Both the position numbers and the translations under genes were made by a program. Below, piece after piece: positions 24,601 through 39,088 of a DNA stretch of 64,000 bases. Each line of letters opens with the position of its first letter. Position 1 is the first letter of the stretch. The DNA comes from Mesostigma viride (taxonomy: Eukaryota > Streptophyta > Mesostigmatophyceae > Mesostigmatales > Mesostigmataceae), in NCBI GenBank assembly GCA_009746045.1, contig RPFO01002078.1, positions 478,209 through 542,208 of the forward strand. The letters are read 5' to 3'. The notes beneath the pieces were generated by a model. It was not told the DNA's origin. It made no database searches and saw only the letters and a program-made list of their open reading frames with translations.

Positions 24601-24726
24601 TCCATCAGGGATACCCTCTTCGAGATCTGCGGCGTCCTTGAGGTTGTTCCCGCGCATCTCGGCCCGCAGCCGCCGAGAGCGCGACCCCCTCTGCGCAGGC
24701 GACGCCCCGCACGACAACATATACAT
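12692..24726 (-). CDS. Sphingosine / long-chain-base kinase (DAGK family), 11 exons
   Basis: Exons on the minus strand: 24726-24529, 23204-22967, 22241-22119, 21488-21388, 20828-20756, 20144-20058, 19326-19249, 16610-16540, 15977-15525, 14542-14420 and 12895-12692 (TAG). Phases agree throughout, giving about 582 residues. The product phosphorylates sphingoid bases. Motifs in order: RRLTVLVNPVSGNGRAK (nucleotide loop), DGIVCVGGDGVLVEV (GGDG), RIPLGVIPAGSGNGVAKS, IADIDIESERFRFLGELRFT (the sphingosine-kinase C4 motif), ADGCLDLILVGD and a C-terminal GRIVVDGE. The N-terminal exon supplies VNGVATKALLLHSGE, joined to FVWGDRR through an apparent GC-AG intron; this exon and the ATG at 24726 are least certain. 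Exon 15977-15525 carries a Pro/Gly-rich insertion of roughly 100 residues. The introns are unusually rich in tandem repeats. A ceramide kinase is a less likely alternative. Confidence 0.88.
13222..14235. repeat. 1-kb pentanucleotide array GGGTT to GGCTT/CGCTT to TGCTT
   Basis: A continuous array kept in 5-bp register: mainly GGGTT to about 13641, with a GGGTC patch at 13444-13490. Then come GGCTT/CGCTT, GGCTTCGCTC and GGCTTTGCTT blocks to about 13960, then TGCTT units decaying after 14195. It lies in the last intron of the sphingoid-base kinase. The long ORFs on both strands (up to 506 codons) arise because the period has no stop codon. Confidence 0.97.
16033..16255. repeat. 54-bp tandem repeat, 4 copies
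   Basis: Units start at 16033, 16087, 16141 and 16195, with a partial fifth at 16249. Intron 15978-16539 of the kinase gene. Confidence 0.95.
16769..18824. repeat. 47/48-bp minisatellite, about 43 copies, with higher-order structure
   Basis: The unit contains GAGGTCATGTCCGCGGTGGG. Most units are 48 bp; a 47-bp variant with CACAACGATCC starts at 16774, 16869, 17108, 17299, 17538, 17825, 18016, 18111, 18302 and 18685. The intervals all equal 47+48k. It lies in intron 16611-19248 of the kinase gene. Because 48 is a multiple of three, ORFs of 100-200 codons run through it on both strands; they are not genes. Confidence 0.97.
24366..24394. repeat. poly(G) tract
   Basis: An uninterrupted G run of about 25 bases, inside the putative first intron of the kinase gene. 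A likely trouble spot for assembly. Confidence 0.95.
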
Positions 24727-26699
24727 AGGATGCTGTCAGAGAATCGGCCTGTTTGGGGAAATTAGAGCTAGTCATACTTGTCCCACCCGCTCAAGGAGGG
24801 AATACACCGGTACGAAGGGAGCAAGTCCGTTGAAGTCATCTATGCTTTATTCATACAACAAAAATGTCCCTTGCATGGCTTACAAGACCACAGGCATTCA
24901 TATAACGTGTCTGTCGAGGAAACAAGGAAAGATTCCCGACAATCTTGGCGGGGGGGATGAATTTGCCACAGGAACAGCCACGAGGCGCACTGTTGTTCCA
25001 GAAAATAATGTATTCAAGAAGTAATTCAGGGAGGTCTGCAAATTATTAGTTATTCGTACTTTTGAAACATTGTCAACGGAGTTTTATAACCAGAATTCAG
25101 GGAAAACATACAAGCTCATTTCAGTTCATTTTAGAATACGTCGTCCCGAACATACCTGCTGCGCCATAATGGGCTTCGCAGGAGCTTCGAATTCGTCAAA
25201 ACGCCTCTTGTTCATGAAACGTCCTTAGCCATTCGAGACCGCCCAAATTTAGCGCCCTCTTTTGTAGCAGAAAAGTTAGAATATGTGTCAATACATAGAA
25301 TATCACAGTCGTCACAGTAGTGCGCAGTGACAGACAAGATAGCTCGGAACTCGCAGCCTGTCACTAGGCGACGGCCATAGCCTCTGCGTAACCTCATGAT
25401 GACACACCTAAACCCTTTCACATCAGCAAGTTGGGGACAGGCCGGCCTTATGTGGATACCGCCGTATATATCTGCTTAGTTCGATATTGTTTATTAACGC
25501 ATTTGGATGTACGGAAATTGATATTTTAATGCAGCTGCTTAGTAATCTGGCTTTGCGTATCAAAAAAGGTTGATTGGTGGCATGGTGGAGCACTTGAGGC
25601 GCAGCCACGTGCATGCGTATGGCGTAAAATATCATGCCGAGTCACGTGTGGTGATTTGTGGCTTCATATTCCGATTGATTTCCTGTGGCAGCTACGGCTC
25701 GAATTCTTCTTGGCTTGTCACAAGAGATCCTTACGCTTAGTTTTCGCCCGCAGTTGTTTTCATAATAATGGAAGCCATCACATCGGCCGTCTTGCTGGGT
25801 TCCATACCCTCCGGGACATTTTGCAGGAAACCTCTGGCAAAAAATATTTGTCAAGGCAGGCAGTACCTGGCCGACAGAGGGTTGTGCGCAGATGGCATCC
25901 GAAGTTTTTGTACGCGCCCACCAGTATGCGCTCCTTCTCGCCGAGGGGTGACTCGGCTGTCCATTGGGGAGGGAGGGTCGGAGAAAAAGGCTGGAGAGTC
26001 TACCCGAGCGAGCCGGAGGACAATCCTGTCGATTGCCGCCGGCTGCCTGACTGCCGGTGCTGCCAATGCCAGCGGCCTGCAGAATGTTTGCGGTTGCCAG
26101 GTAATTTTTGGCGCGGCAGAAGCATTTGCGGGCTCGTATTGTGGCCAGCAATGTGGCGTCGTTGTACAAAGTGTAAATGCCGTTCCGAGTACCCGTTGCC
26201 TCCGCTGGAGGTGGTGTTTGTACCTCAGGTTGCACGCTCTACACCCCTGCTCACGTTTGTAAGACGAAGGCTGTAGGTATTTGCAGGGACAGCATGGAAG
26301 AACCATGAAGGTGTGTCATCTAGAGAAAGCAGTAGCGGTTGCCAGCCCTGCGGGCAATCTATACCAGGCCGAGCCTCGATGGCTGCCGTGCGCTGTTTAA
26401 TTGGTGGCCACCATCACGAACGAATACTTTCCAAACCTGTATTCTGTGGGTCCAGTTCGGCGGTGGCGGGTAAAGAGGTGGAGGGGGGCGGCACATGTGT
26501 GGCATGGTGCCTAAGGATGTCTCCTGGTTCCAAGAAAATGTCGGCCCAGCTACCAACTACCAACTACCAGCTACCAGCTACCGGCTACCCGCTACCAGCT
26601 ATCAGCTACTACATGAGAGTGCTGGTTTCATGACGGACACAGCATCGCGGACAGCCTCTTTCTCGCTACGTTGTGCACCCTGTTCGCTTCCAATTATTG

Positions 26700-26730
<31 letters not shown>

Positions 26731-27105
26731 CCCCTCCCCGTTTCCCTTCCCCTTCTCCTCCCCCCTTCCCTCCCCTCCCCTCTTTTTCCCTTTCCCCTGA
26801 TCAACACACTGCACATGGTAGAACCCAGCAGCCAGCACGACTTGTCACGGTCTGGCCCCATTGCCATGCCATCTCAGGACTTGCGGAGAACGAGTGCTGT
26901 CATGTGCTTCCGACACGGGGGGGGCGGTGGGATGGGCTCACATGGGCTCTCATGTGATTGATCGGATGTGCTTTCATGCCATTTGGTAGGGTGCTGATGG
27001 GATGGAATGGGCTCGCATTGGCTCTTGTGTGATGGGATGAGGTGGGATGGGATGGGAGGATATGCCTTGGGTTGCTCTGATCTGATGTGATCATGATGGG
27101 TTGTT
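24727..27105. other. divergent intergenic region, no gene recognised
   Basis: It lies between the kinase (-) and methyltransferase (+) genes and so should hold both promoters. An overlapping set of ORFs at 25642-26306 is open on both strands, but none resembles a known protein. A poly(C) tract lies at 26701-26726 and a short tandem CTACCAACTAC-type repeat at 26550-26610. Confidence 0.5.
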
Positions 27106-30567
<3,462 letters not shown>

Positions 30568-31030
30568 AATCCCGTTGCTCCCCGTATATTATATGACAAC
30601 TATATACAGACCGGTTGATGCTAGTCGTGCCATGAGCATGCATGTATGGTTGTGCACGCATCAATGCCTGGCGGTGCATGCGTGTTTAACCTGGCTATAG
30701 TTTTCTCATGCATCTCTCACGAAGCTAGGCACCGGCCAATCTGGTCAGCCGGCCTTCTAAATACACCCGCATTTGAACACATTATATATGCGATAAACTA
30801 ATCATTGACCCGGCGCTGGATCCTTCAAAAGTGGGGCAAAGCCAATACTGAAGTAATTAGTACGTACTTGCGTATCCCTGCCTGGACCCTTGACCAGGCA
30901 TTGTGCAAGCAGCTTGCATGACGGCCGGCACCGTCACTAGAATGCTCCGTCACATCCTTGGCGTCCACTACCAAGAGTGCCGCACCAGGGCCGAGCTCTA
31001 CTGCGAGCTCCCTCTTGTCACCTGGCCGGC

Positions 31031-31745
31031 ATTAATTAATTAATTAATTAAACACGTGCTCCCGTTGGGGAGTCACGGAGCACCGAAGTGCTTTTAATCC
31101 CTGTGTGTGCACAACAGGAGAAAGGGCAGAGACCCCCAGTCTCCTTCATGCCTAAGGCATGCCACAGCTGCATTCGGGCGCGCTAGCTAAACGGCCGACA
31201 CGCTAACGATCCGGCAATCTGTAGGTGCAATAAGACCCATGTGAGCATAGCATAACAAGGGGCGTGGGCAAGTAATCTGATCATAGCCAGGTCGTAGCAT
31301 GGCTGTTCAAGGACTAAGCTAATTAAGGCTATGGCTGGCTGTGTACCGTGCACGTGAGCGGTGCACGTGACTAGGTAAGTTGGCACAGCTAGGCAAACAT
31401 TCTAAGCATGGCTGCCATAGCAGCAGTGACTACCAATGGATACAAGCTAGGGCTATTAAGCAAGCTATTCTAAACGGGCGCCGGGGGGCGTCCACATCTT
31501 GTGGTGAATCATCAGGTTCCCGCCCCTCCAGTATACACCTTGGGCTTCTGGGGGTCCTGCTTGCATGTGGCGGAGGTATTCCGGCCACAGGTCGCGTCGC
31601 TGCTGCTGCTGAGCGGGGGTCAGGTCGTCGTCCAGCGTCCCTGGAGGTGAGGTCGTGCAACCGCTTGCGACGAGAGAGGAACCGCTGCTTGTCCTCACGG
31701 GAGGGGAAGGTGCCGGAGCAGGACTGGCTGGCCGGCATACCATCC
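31031..31745 (-). mobile_element. ORF1-only LINE derivative, copy c, with (TTAA)n tail
   Basis: Minus-strand copy. (TTAA)n at 31031-31052, the stem-loop read on the minus strand as AGCAC-TTCG-GTGCT (31079-31092), a 390-bp tail, then ORF1 C-terminal remains (TLDDDLTPAQQQQRRDLWPE, about 31590-31640). It keeps the uninterrupted sequence AAACATTCTAAGCATGGCTG at about 31397, which in copy d is split by a SINE. Confidence 0.72.
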
Positions 31746-31759
31746 AATACAGTCGCCTC

Positions 31760-32141
31760 CTCTTTGCCGGCCATCTAATTGCCCGCACAGACCATGCAGG
31801 TGAATTTGATCATGCAGGTGAATATTTACCGATCGGATGTGGGCGCGCCCTGCCGCGCCCTGCCGGGGGGCTTAGGACTGGCCAACCAGGTGGACACCTC
31901 CTCATATGGCAGGCACATGACGGACAAGCTGGCGATCCTTAAATGCCGCAAGAAGCTCTCGGAGACTCGCTTCACGCTGGACGACGACTTGACCTTGGCC
32001 CAGCAACAGCGGCCACGCGAGCTATGGCCGACCTACCTTCAGCTCCGGCAGCGTCCAGGGGGGAAGCCGGTATACTGGAGGGGGGCGGTCATCCACGTTG
32101 ACCACAAGCCCTGGCAGGCCCCTCCTGCCACCCCAGACTAG
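31760..32141 (+). pseudogene. diverged LINE ORF1 C-terminal fragment
   Basis: Readable to a TAG at 32139-32141 as TLDDDLTLAQQQRPRELWPT, then KPVYWRGAVIHVDHKPW. It is clearly the same domain as the other ORF1 fragments but from a different subfamily. The upstream part is short and has no clear start. Confidence 0.65.
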
Positions 32142-32216
32142 GGAATATACCAGTAGTGTAGATTAGATAGGCTTAGCCTTTGCAAGTGGCCCACGCGCAT
32201 GTGCGCCCATAATGGC

Positions 32217-32419
32217 AGGAGAACTTTTGCGGATGACTGTAGGTGTAAGTTGGCGATGCCATGGTAACCGGAGACGTCCGTCCTATAGTCAGCAAAATTG
32301 GTGCGAGAGGTCCCCAGTTCGATTCCGGTCGGATTCATTTGCAGATCGCGTTTTCCACGTTTTCCGCGGCCCGGCACTGAACGCAAAAGGTTTTCACCTT
32401 TGCGGAGTGCCTGATCAGA
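32217..32419 (+). mobile_element. SINE-like element, copy 1 (5'-truncated)
   Basis: Same sequence as 49190-49436 but lacking about 45 bp at the 5' end. It contains the tRNA B-box-like CCCAGTTCGATTCCGG and the hairpin AAAGGTTTTCACCTTT. It is flanked by the 8-bp direct repeat ATAATGGC (32209-32216 and 32420-32427), as expected for LINE-driven insertion. Confidence 0.7.
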
Positions 32420-32519
32420 ATAATGGCCCCCATGGATGATGATGCTTTCAGTATTTAGCCGCGCCCAGCCTACAATGGGACATCCCATGGATGATGCATT
32501 AAGAATTTAGCCATGCTAT

Positions 32520-32860
32520 GCCTATGCAGGGAGTTAACTCTCTGCTGAGATGCCATGTGTACACCATGCAGCTATAGCCTAGCCACATACCCTCCACCCC
32601 ATATGTCATGCAGGCCTTCTAGGCCCTCTCCTCAAGCCCCCCCCGGGTGCCTGTGCTTGTTAAGGAGGCATGAACCATCATGGCGGTGCAGGTGCACCTT
32701 GTGCACCCAGAGCAGGTGATAGTTGTACATCCTCCACCTGCAGGTTGTAGCCCTGATTGTATTACAAACCCATAGATGCCCCTTTCTCAGGGCTATGTGT
32801 TACATATGCTCCCAACGGAGCTATGATTTTAATTAATTAATTAATATGGCAGGGTTCCCT
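32520..32860 (+). repeat. dispersed repeat, inverted partner at 51840-52060
   Basis: GGTGCAGGTGCACCTTGTGC and the surrounding sequence, including a (TTAA)n tail at 32830-32845, reappear inverted and diverged at 51840-52060. Confidence 0.65.
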
Positions 32861-33300
32861 TGTCCCGTCGCAACCCACTTGTGCGCCGCCGCCCTGCACC
32901 GACCCGGCGCGCCCCGGACCTAATTGACACAACTGCTTGATCGAGGATGCAGCTAGGCCGGGCTTCCAGATGGGACTATCTGTACATACTCCGCGCCCAC
33001 ATTATAGACCAGGAGAAACGGGCTGCCGTCCGTCGCGGATATATGCGATTAGCACCTTCCCGTCCTGAGGGGCATGCTCCTGTTTCCTAGCTTCCCACCA
33101 CGGGCCCCGCGGCCCATTGCTATAATGCAGGGTATAGAAGTCCGCAGCTAGGTGGAGGTTATTGCCCCCGAGGATAGCCGCTACACTACCGCCTCGTCTA
33201 CTAGCACCTTGCCCTTACAACGTAGAGGCTAGCTGGCTTAAACGATGATTATACCCTCTAGTGACTATATCAAGGATCGAGATAACCAGTGCAGGCCAGA
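32860..33300 (+). pseudogene. degenerate LINE fragments and R2 block
   Basis: Sequence related to 8340-8520 (GACACAACTGCTTGA) is followed by an R2 block (GGGCCCCGCGGCCCATTGCT) and a diverged ATCAAGGA...AACCAGTGCAGG motif at 33265-33295. No open frame survives. Confidence 0.5.
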
Positions 33301-34320
33301 AATCGGGAGAACCCGGACCATGCATGGAGTATGCCATGCACATCAATCCGACGCCGCGCCAAAGTTGTGCGCGAAAATTCCGGGGGAAATTTGACGAAAT
33401 TCGGTGCGCGCGGGAGATGTTGAGTGCAAATTGCAGTGCGAAGGCTATGGTAGCGTGAAAATTTATTGTGCACGGATTACGAAGCCATTTTGGACCGGAT
33501 TTCGCTTGTTCGATCGCCATTGACGTAGGGAAGTTTATTCTGCCAAAAAAAAGTCGGCAAACTGTTATTTATTCATTGGCCACGAGGGGAAACACGCAGC
33601 TGGCGAGTTTCTCACGGCTCGAGCGCACTGACCCGTGCGTCTTCAAGGTAACCAATAGAGCAGATAAAGACGCTTGCAATGTATCCCCACACTTTCTAAC
33701 GATTCATAACATCATTTCGAAGAAACCCAGCACAGGAATTTCCTTATTTTTGCGTTTCCACGTTGCACACAATTTTCGCGTAAAAGTCAGATTTATAGGA
33801 GCGCTGACTGGGGCAAACATGCATGTCGTGGATTGCATCGCTTTTGCGTCGTTTCTTGCAGATATATGACTTGTCTTGGGTGGAACAACATTGTCCGGTG
33901 AATAAGATGCGGGCGGGGCTCGCTGCCGACGTCTTTGGTGTGCCAGGGGTGCGGGAAATCCAATGGCTACTGGTTTACAACGTCGTAACCCGCTATTTTT
34001 TAGTCATTATCTGGCGTATTATAGTGCTTTAAGCGTCCAGCGACGGGCGAAAAGAGCTCTTACCACGACGCCATGGCCTGCGGAGGCATTCCGAGAAGGA
34101 CTGGGGCGGGCGGGCAAAATAACACGCACCAGTGCCCGCACGTGGCCGGGGCACCCCGGCGTACGAGACAAAGCGCACCGTTTCTCCCCTGGGCCCATCG
34201 CCTCCATCGCCGGGCGGCAAGTCGAGGAGGCGGCTCCTTCTCCCTATTCCGGTGCCTGTTTCATACTTGTGACCCCGTGACTTTTCCACCGGAGGCGTGT
34301 TAATGAATGAGCGGATGCAT
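33301..34320. other. unassigned region with several ORFs
   Basis: ORFs of 105-133 codons overlap here (for example + 33468-33869 and + 33963-34280). None resembles a known family, and no splice partner was found. The GC-rich part (34050-34280) could be an exon on either strand. Confidence 0.3.
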
Positions 34321-34349
34321 GCATGAATGAACGGATATATGAATGATGG

Positions 34350-34681
34350 CGGGCGGGCGGGAGAGAGGGAGGGAAGGAGGGAGGGAGGGGGAGGGAGGGA
34401 GGGAGGGAGGGAGGAGGGAGGGAGGGAGGGAGGGAGGGAGGGAGGAGGGAGGGAGGGAGGGAGGGAGGGAGGGAGGGAGGGAGGGAGGGAGGGAGGGAGG
34501 GAGGGAGGGAGGGGGGAGGGAGGGAGGGAGGAGGGAGGGAGGGAGGGAGGGAGGGAGGAGGGAGGGGGGAGGGAGGGAGGGAGGGAGGGAGGGAGGGAGG
34601 GAGGGAGGGAGGGAGGGAGGGAGGGAGGGAGGGAGGGAGGGAGGGAGGGAGGGAGGGACTGCGTGCGTGCAAGGGCATGAC

Positions 34682-34748
<67 letters not shown>

Positions 34749-35211
34749 GGTGTGTGTGTGGTGGGTGGCTGGTGGGTGGGTGGGTGGGTGGGTGGGTGGG
34801 TGGTGGGTGGCTGGGTGGGTGGGTGGGTGGGTGGGTGGGTGGGTGGGTGGGTGGTGGGTGGGGTGGGTGGGTGGGTGGGTGGGTGGTGGGTGGGTGGGTG
34901 GGTGGGTGGGTGGGTGGGTGGGTGGGTGGGTGGGTGGGTGGGTGGGTGGTGGGTGGGTGGGTGGGTGGGTGGTGGGTGGGTGGGTGGTGGGTGGGTGGGT
35001 GGGTGGGTGGGTGGGTGGGTGGGTGGGTGGGTGGGTGGGTGGGTGGGTGGGTGGGTGGGTGGGTGGGTGGGTGGGTGGGTGGTGGGTGGGTGGGTGGTGG
35101 GTGGGTGGGTGGGTGGGTGGGTGGGTGGGTGGGTGGGTGGGTGGGTGGGTGGTGGGTGGGTGGGTGGGTGGGTGGGTGGGTGGGTGGGTGGGTGGGTGGG
35201 TGGGTGGGTTG
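34350..35211. repeat. compound microsatellite (GGGA)n, (GT)n, (GGGT)n
   Basis: GGGA with occasional GGA units to about 34658, GT at 34683-34740, then GGGT with occasional GGT units to 35211. All long glycine/valine/tryptophan-rich ORFs here are artefacts of the repeats. Confidence 0.97.
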
Positions 35212-35454
35212 GGAAGGTGTGCTTTTTATGATGATGATTAGCTAAGTTACATGTGTGTTATTGATGTACATGTTGACGTTGTATCATGGGCGTGTGCCCC
35301 GAAGTTTGCGTTCCTGCAATGTCACATAATATGTAATGTAGATGTGTTGTTTGGAACCTGACTAGTTATCCCAAACTGGAATGATTGACATATGCAACTA
35401 TGTGATGAAACCCTTGAAAAACAATTACTAGTGACTGCATTTTTTTGTGCTATG

Positions 35455-36441
35455 TTTGCTAGCATCTGTCACCTATTTGTCATGCAAACAGTCTGAATTT
35501 CTTGTGGGCAGTTAACATAGATGTTTTTATGAGCTGTGCAAAGTTCTAGGCTTGACTGAGTTCATTGATATATGCCCCCATGTGTTGGAACCCTTAAAAA
35601 ACCATGAAAAACTGCATTTTATGCTAGTAGTATTTATGCCAGCATTTGTCACCAGTTTGTTATCCAACCAGTCTGAAACTTTGTAGGAATGCTATTTGGG
35701 ATGTTTTTAAAAGATATGCAAAGTTCCAGCTCCAACTGAGTTCGTTTGGTGTCATCATACATGCGCCAATGTGTTGAAACCCTTTGAAAACCATCAAAAA
35801 CTGCACTTTGGGGGTATTTATGCTAGCATTTGTCACCAGTTTGTCATCCAACCAGCCTGAAACTTTGTGGGCATGCTGCATGGGATGTGTTTAGAACACG
35901 TGCAAAGTTCCAGGCCCAACTGAGTTCATTTGGTGTCATTATATATGTGCATCATGTGATGAAACCCTTGGAAAACCATGAAAATTTGCATTTTGGGGTT
36001 ATTTATGCTAGCATCTGTCACCATTTTGTCATCCAACAAGCCTGAAACTTTGTGGGCATACTGCATGGGATGTGTTTAAAACATGTGCAAAGTTCCAGGC
36101 CCAACTGAGTTCATTTGATGTCATTATATATGCATATGTGTGATGAAAACCTTGGAAAAACATGAAAAACTGCATTTTGGGGGTATTTATGCTAGCATCT
36201 GTCACCATTTTGTCATCCAACCAGCCTGAAACTTTGTGGACATGCTGAATGGGATGTATTTAGAGCATGTGCAAAGTTCCAGGCCCAACTGAGTTCATTT
36301 GATGTCATTATAAATGCATACATGCCAGAAAGTGCTGAAAATACGGTATTTTATGCTAGCAAATGTCACCATGTTACCATGCTGCCAAGTCCCAAAAATT
36401 TTTTTGACCACATGGCATCATAAGATATCTGATTAGGCACC
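35455..36441. repeat. 184-bp satellite-like tandem repeat, about 5 units
   Basis: The landmark TTTATGCTAGCATTTGTCACC recurs near 35634, 35817, 36000 and 36186 (spacing about 183-186 bp), with a more diverged unit before 35634. The last unit is cut by the LTR retrotransposon at 36441. ORFs of 63-73 codons repeat in each unit and are not evidence of coding. Confidence 0.88.
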
Positions 36442-37144
36442 TGTAACAACCAAATGTTACATCCAAAGTTTTCCTACTGTTGAATCTTATTATGAGTTCT
36501 TTAGGACAATTATTTGAGAAGTTAGGAGGCTTCGACGTCTGATAGATATTGGGCCTGTTGAGATCTGTCGAATCTATTGTTCTACCCTCATTGGTCGTGG
36601 CCTGATCCACGTAGGGTACTTTGCATGGTGTTGTTTAGTCAGTCAAAGATTCTCTGCAGTACCGTTGTACCTGGTGGATTTGGTTCCAGGTCCTTGAGAT
36701 TTCGTATGTGCTGGCTTTGTGTTGTGTGGAGGATTCGGAGGCTAAGATCTTATCTTGAGTGATCCTCACTTTTGATTGGTCCTTCCGGGTTAGGGTTGGA
36801 TGGATGCTGCGTGCACGATGACTTTTATCCTGTTTGGGGCGGCCGTGCATGTGTGCGTACGTGAGAGCTAAAGCTATGGTGTAATTCAAGGGTTTCCTTG
36901 TTTCATCAATCAAACAACCCTTGCCAAAAGTCAACTATAACTTCAACAGATAGTCGACTTGGATATAACTTGTCTGTTGTGTCTAACAAGGGTGGGGACT
37001 CATTCCCTTAACTGTTGAAGATCCATCTTCATTGCTTCTCTGGACGTGAGGTTATCTGTCGCGACTCCAACCCAGGTATAAAGATCTTTTCACGCTAATG
37101 TTGATACTGAGGCTGTTGCAAACACAACATTTTTAGTCGTTACA
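36442..37144 (+). repeat. 5' LTR (703 bp)
   Basis: Begins TGTAACAACC and ends AGTCGTTACA, a 6-bp terminal inverted repeat. It should contain the element's promoter and polyadenylation signals. Confidence 0.95.
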
Positions 37145-37145
37145 T

Positions 37146-37157
37146 TGGTATCGGAGG
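37146..37157 (+). other. primer binding site
   Basis: TGGTATCGGAGG lies one base after the 5' LTR. It resembles the initiator-Met tRNA PBS of plant LTR elements (TGGTATCAGAGC), with mismatches. Confidence 0.7.
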
Positions 37158-37260
37158 TTTCTACCTAGGTGTTGGTTGTCTTGACAGTATTAGTTCACGA
37201 TTAACAATGGAATTCTTGCCAGACCCAGAGAGGGTACGTTATGCTGTGTATTCGGACAGT

Positions 37261-38990
37261 TCTTAACTCGTCGTCTGTCCCTGGTCCTCTACGGAGGACT
37301 GAGTTGAACTCAGTCCTCTCTAGAGGACCGAGTTTTTGGGTTTCGTAGAAAATTCGCCCCGGTCAGAATGTTTGACAAAAAAATTCTCTCAAAATTTATT
37401 CAAATACTACGTGAAAAGATCTTTCTTGGACATATTTTTGGGATTTTTTTGGATTTGGTATGCGCGGCTAACTGTACGGTCAAAGTACAGGTGGTAAGGG
37501 TACTTTTCCACGTGAAACGCGAGTTCCGGAAATGCACGACCTAGCCATGGCGGCTCGCGCCCATGCATGCAGTTTACGTTTGCGGACGAGTTAGCCGTCC
37601 AAACTCAGTAAATAGATTTAACATGCCCTAAAGATGATATAAATCAATTTTTAGCTCGCGGGGATGCGATTTACCCGGTGTCGGCACTGTTCTTGCTGGA
37701 AAAAACCTCGATAAGGCAGGTCGACGGAATTGATTACTGCGCTTGCTTTCCGGCGCAATTTCAATGGCTGATAGGTTTCTTTCTACATGTTAACATGAGT
37801 TGCATTAGAATATATTGAGTGACAGTATAGATTTGATGATCTCGACCATTCTGTCACGTCATGGTCTATGTGCCGCAAAGTGCCACTTTTGCGGGCACCG
37901 CCTGGGCCAAGGTAACGCCAGCCGTGCCAGGTAAAGCCGGATAATCGTTGCCTCTTCGTTCCTTGATGTTCGTACATGAGTTTAAGCTTGCGAGGCGTTG
38001 TCAGGTTCAAGTCTTGATGCTCTTTCTTGACCGTTGCCTGCCCCTCTCTAAAACCCCCTTTTCAGATGATGTTAGCAGGCATTTGCCTTAACCCAGTGTA
38101 GTTGTGCAGGGTTTTAGGAGCTGTGCAGGTTTAAACACCTTCATAGATGTTAGTTATTCTTTTGCTACGTTCATACTGCATGATTGTGTGGCCACGGGCT
38201 GCGTCAAGGGTGCATTCAAGCTTTTACGGGTGAGTGAAAAGTCTTGGTGACAAACCACTGCCATCATGTGCCAGCAACTATGTTGGCCACATCATGGCAA
38301 GGCAAAACAGTTATAGCCATATCTATTGTTGTTTGAAACAATGGAAATATGCTTAACCTACCCATTATATTGGTGGTTGACACTTATAACATAACCCTTT
38401 GTTGGTAGGTATCCAAGCCCATTCCCTACATGCATGCATAGGCTCTCACTACATGATAAGGCATGATATACCTGAAGTATGATGATGCAAGTGTGTTGTC
38501 CTGTAATGCTTGAAGGGAAATGAGTTGATTGGGATGGTTGGTGGCCACGGTGATGTAGTATGACCGCACTTACATGCTAGCAAAGTTAGCAAAAGCCCCA
38601 TTCCTCTCCTGAGGACTGAGAGTTTTTTAATTGTTTCAGGCAGTTGCAGTGGCCAAATGGAGCCCAGTTTTTTGCCACGCTTCAAGAACTATGTTGTTTA
38701 CATGCCTATATTTTTTCTTCATGCACCAGGATTTGATTGAATTTTTCCCACTCGTTCTTATCCCGAAAAATGCAAATTCGCGAGGGGCGCCCAACGTCCG
38801 TGTAATTTTCAGGTGTTCGGGTCAAGTTTTCACATATGCAGTATTTTTGCCAACAAAATGATATCTAGTACACCCCAGATCCACATCAAAACATTTGGGA
38901 TGGACCCCCCACCTAGTCGCTACACGCGGTTGAAAATTGTCAACTCAGTCCTCCTGTGAGGACTGAGTTGGGACAGACGACGAGTTAAGA
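37261..38990. mobile_element. nested 1.73-kb TIR element in the retrotransposon leader
   Basis: 21-bp perfect inverted repeats lie at 37261-37281 (TCTTAACTCGTCGTCTGTCC plus C) and 38970-38990. Each end also has an inner palindrome: 12-bp arms GAGGACTGAGTT/AACTCAGTCCTC at 37294-37318 and 38942-38969. TTAA near both ends could be a piggyBac-type TTAA target duplication; otherwise only a 2-bp GT flank repeats. No transposase is recognisable inside, so it is probably non-autonomous. Removing it leaves a leader of about 215 bp, normal for gypsy elements. Confidence 0.75.
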
Positions 38991-39088
38991 GTGTGACTCA
39001 TCCTTATGTGACAGTCTTGCTCTGAGAACTGCCTTGAGCCCATAAGTCTCTAACGTTCCCCAGTCCGGCATGCGCGACCCATGGAGTG

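Noticed and set aside
25734-25964. Small two-exon minus-strand gene (MDSRVTPRREG... to MASIIMKTTAGEN)
   Set aside because: It requires a 33-nt intron (25834-25866), far shorter than any other intron here, and matches no family.
33968-33985. TTTACAACGTCGT, identical to the start of lacZ alpha in cloning vectors
   Set aside because: The 13-base match does not extend on either side, so vector contamination is not supported.
34343-35245. Gly/Arg- and Trp/Gly/Val-rich ORFs
   Set aside because: Translations of GGGA and GGGT microsatellites.
36577-36934. 61- and 99-codon ORFs repeated at 47019-47376
   Set aside because: They lie inside the two LTRs and are duplicated only because the LTRs are.
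37783-38010. 75-codon minus ORF inside the nested TIR element as a transposase remnant
   Set aside because: No recognisable catalytic motif; too short to call.
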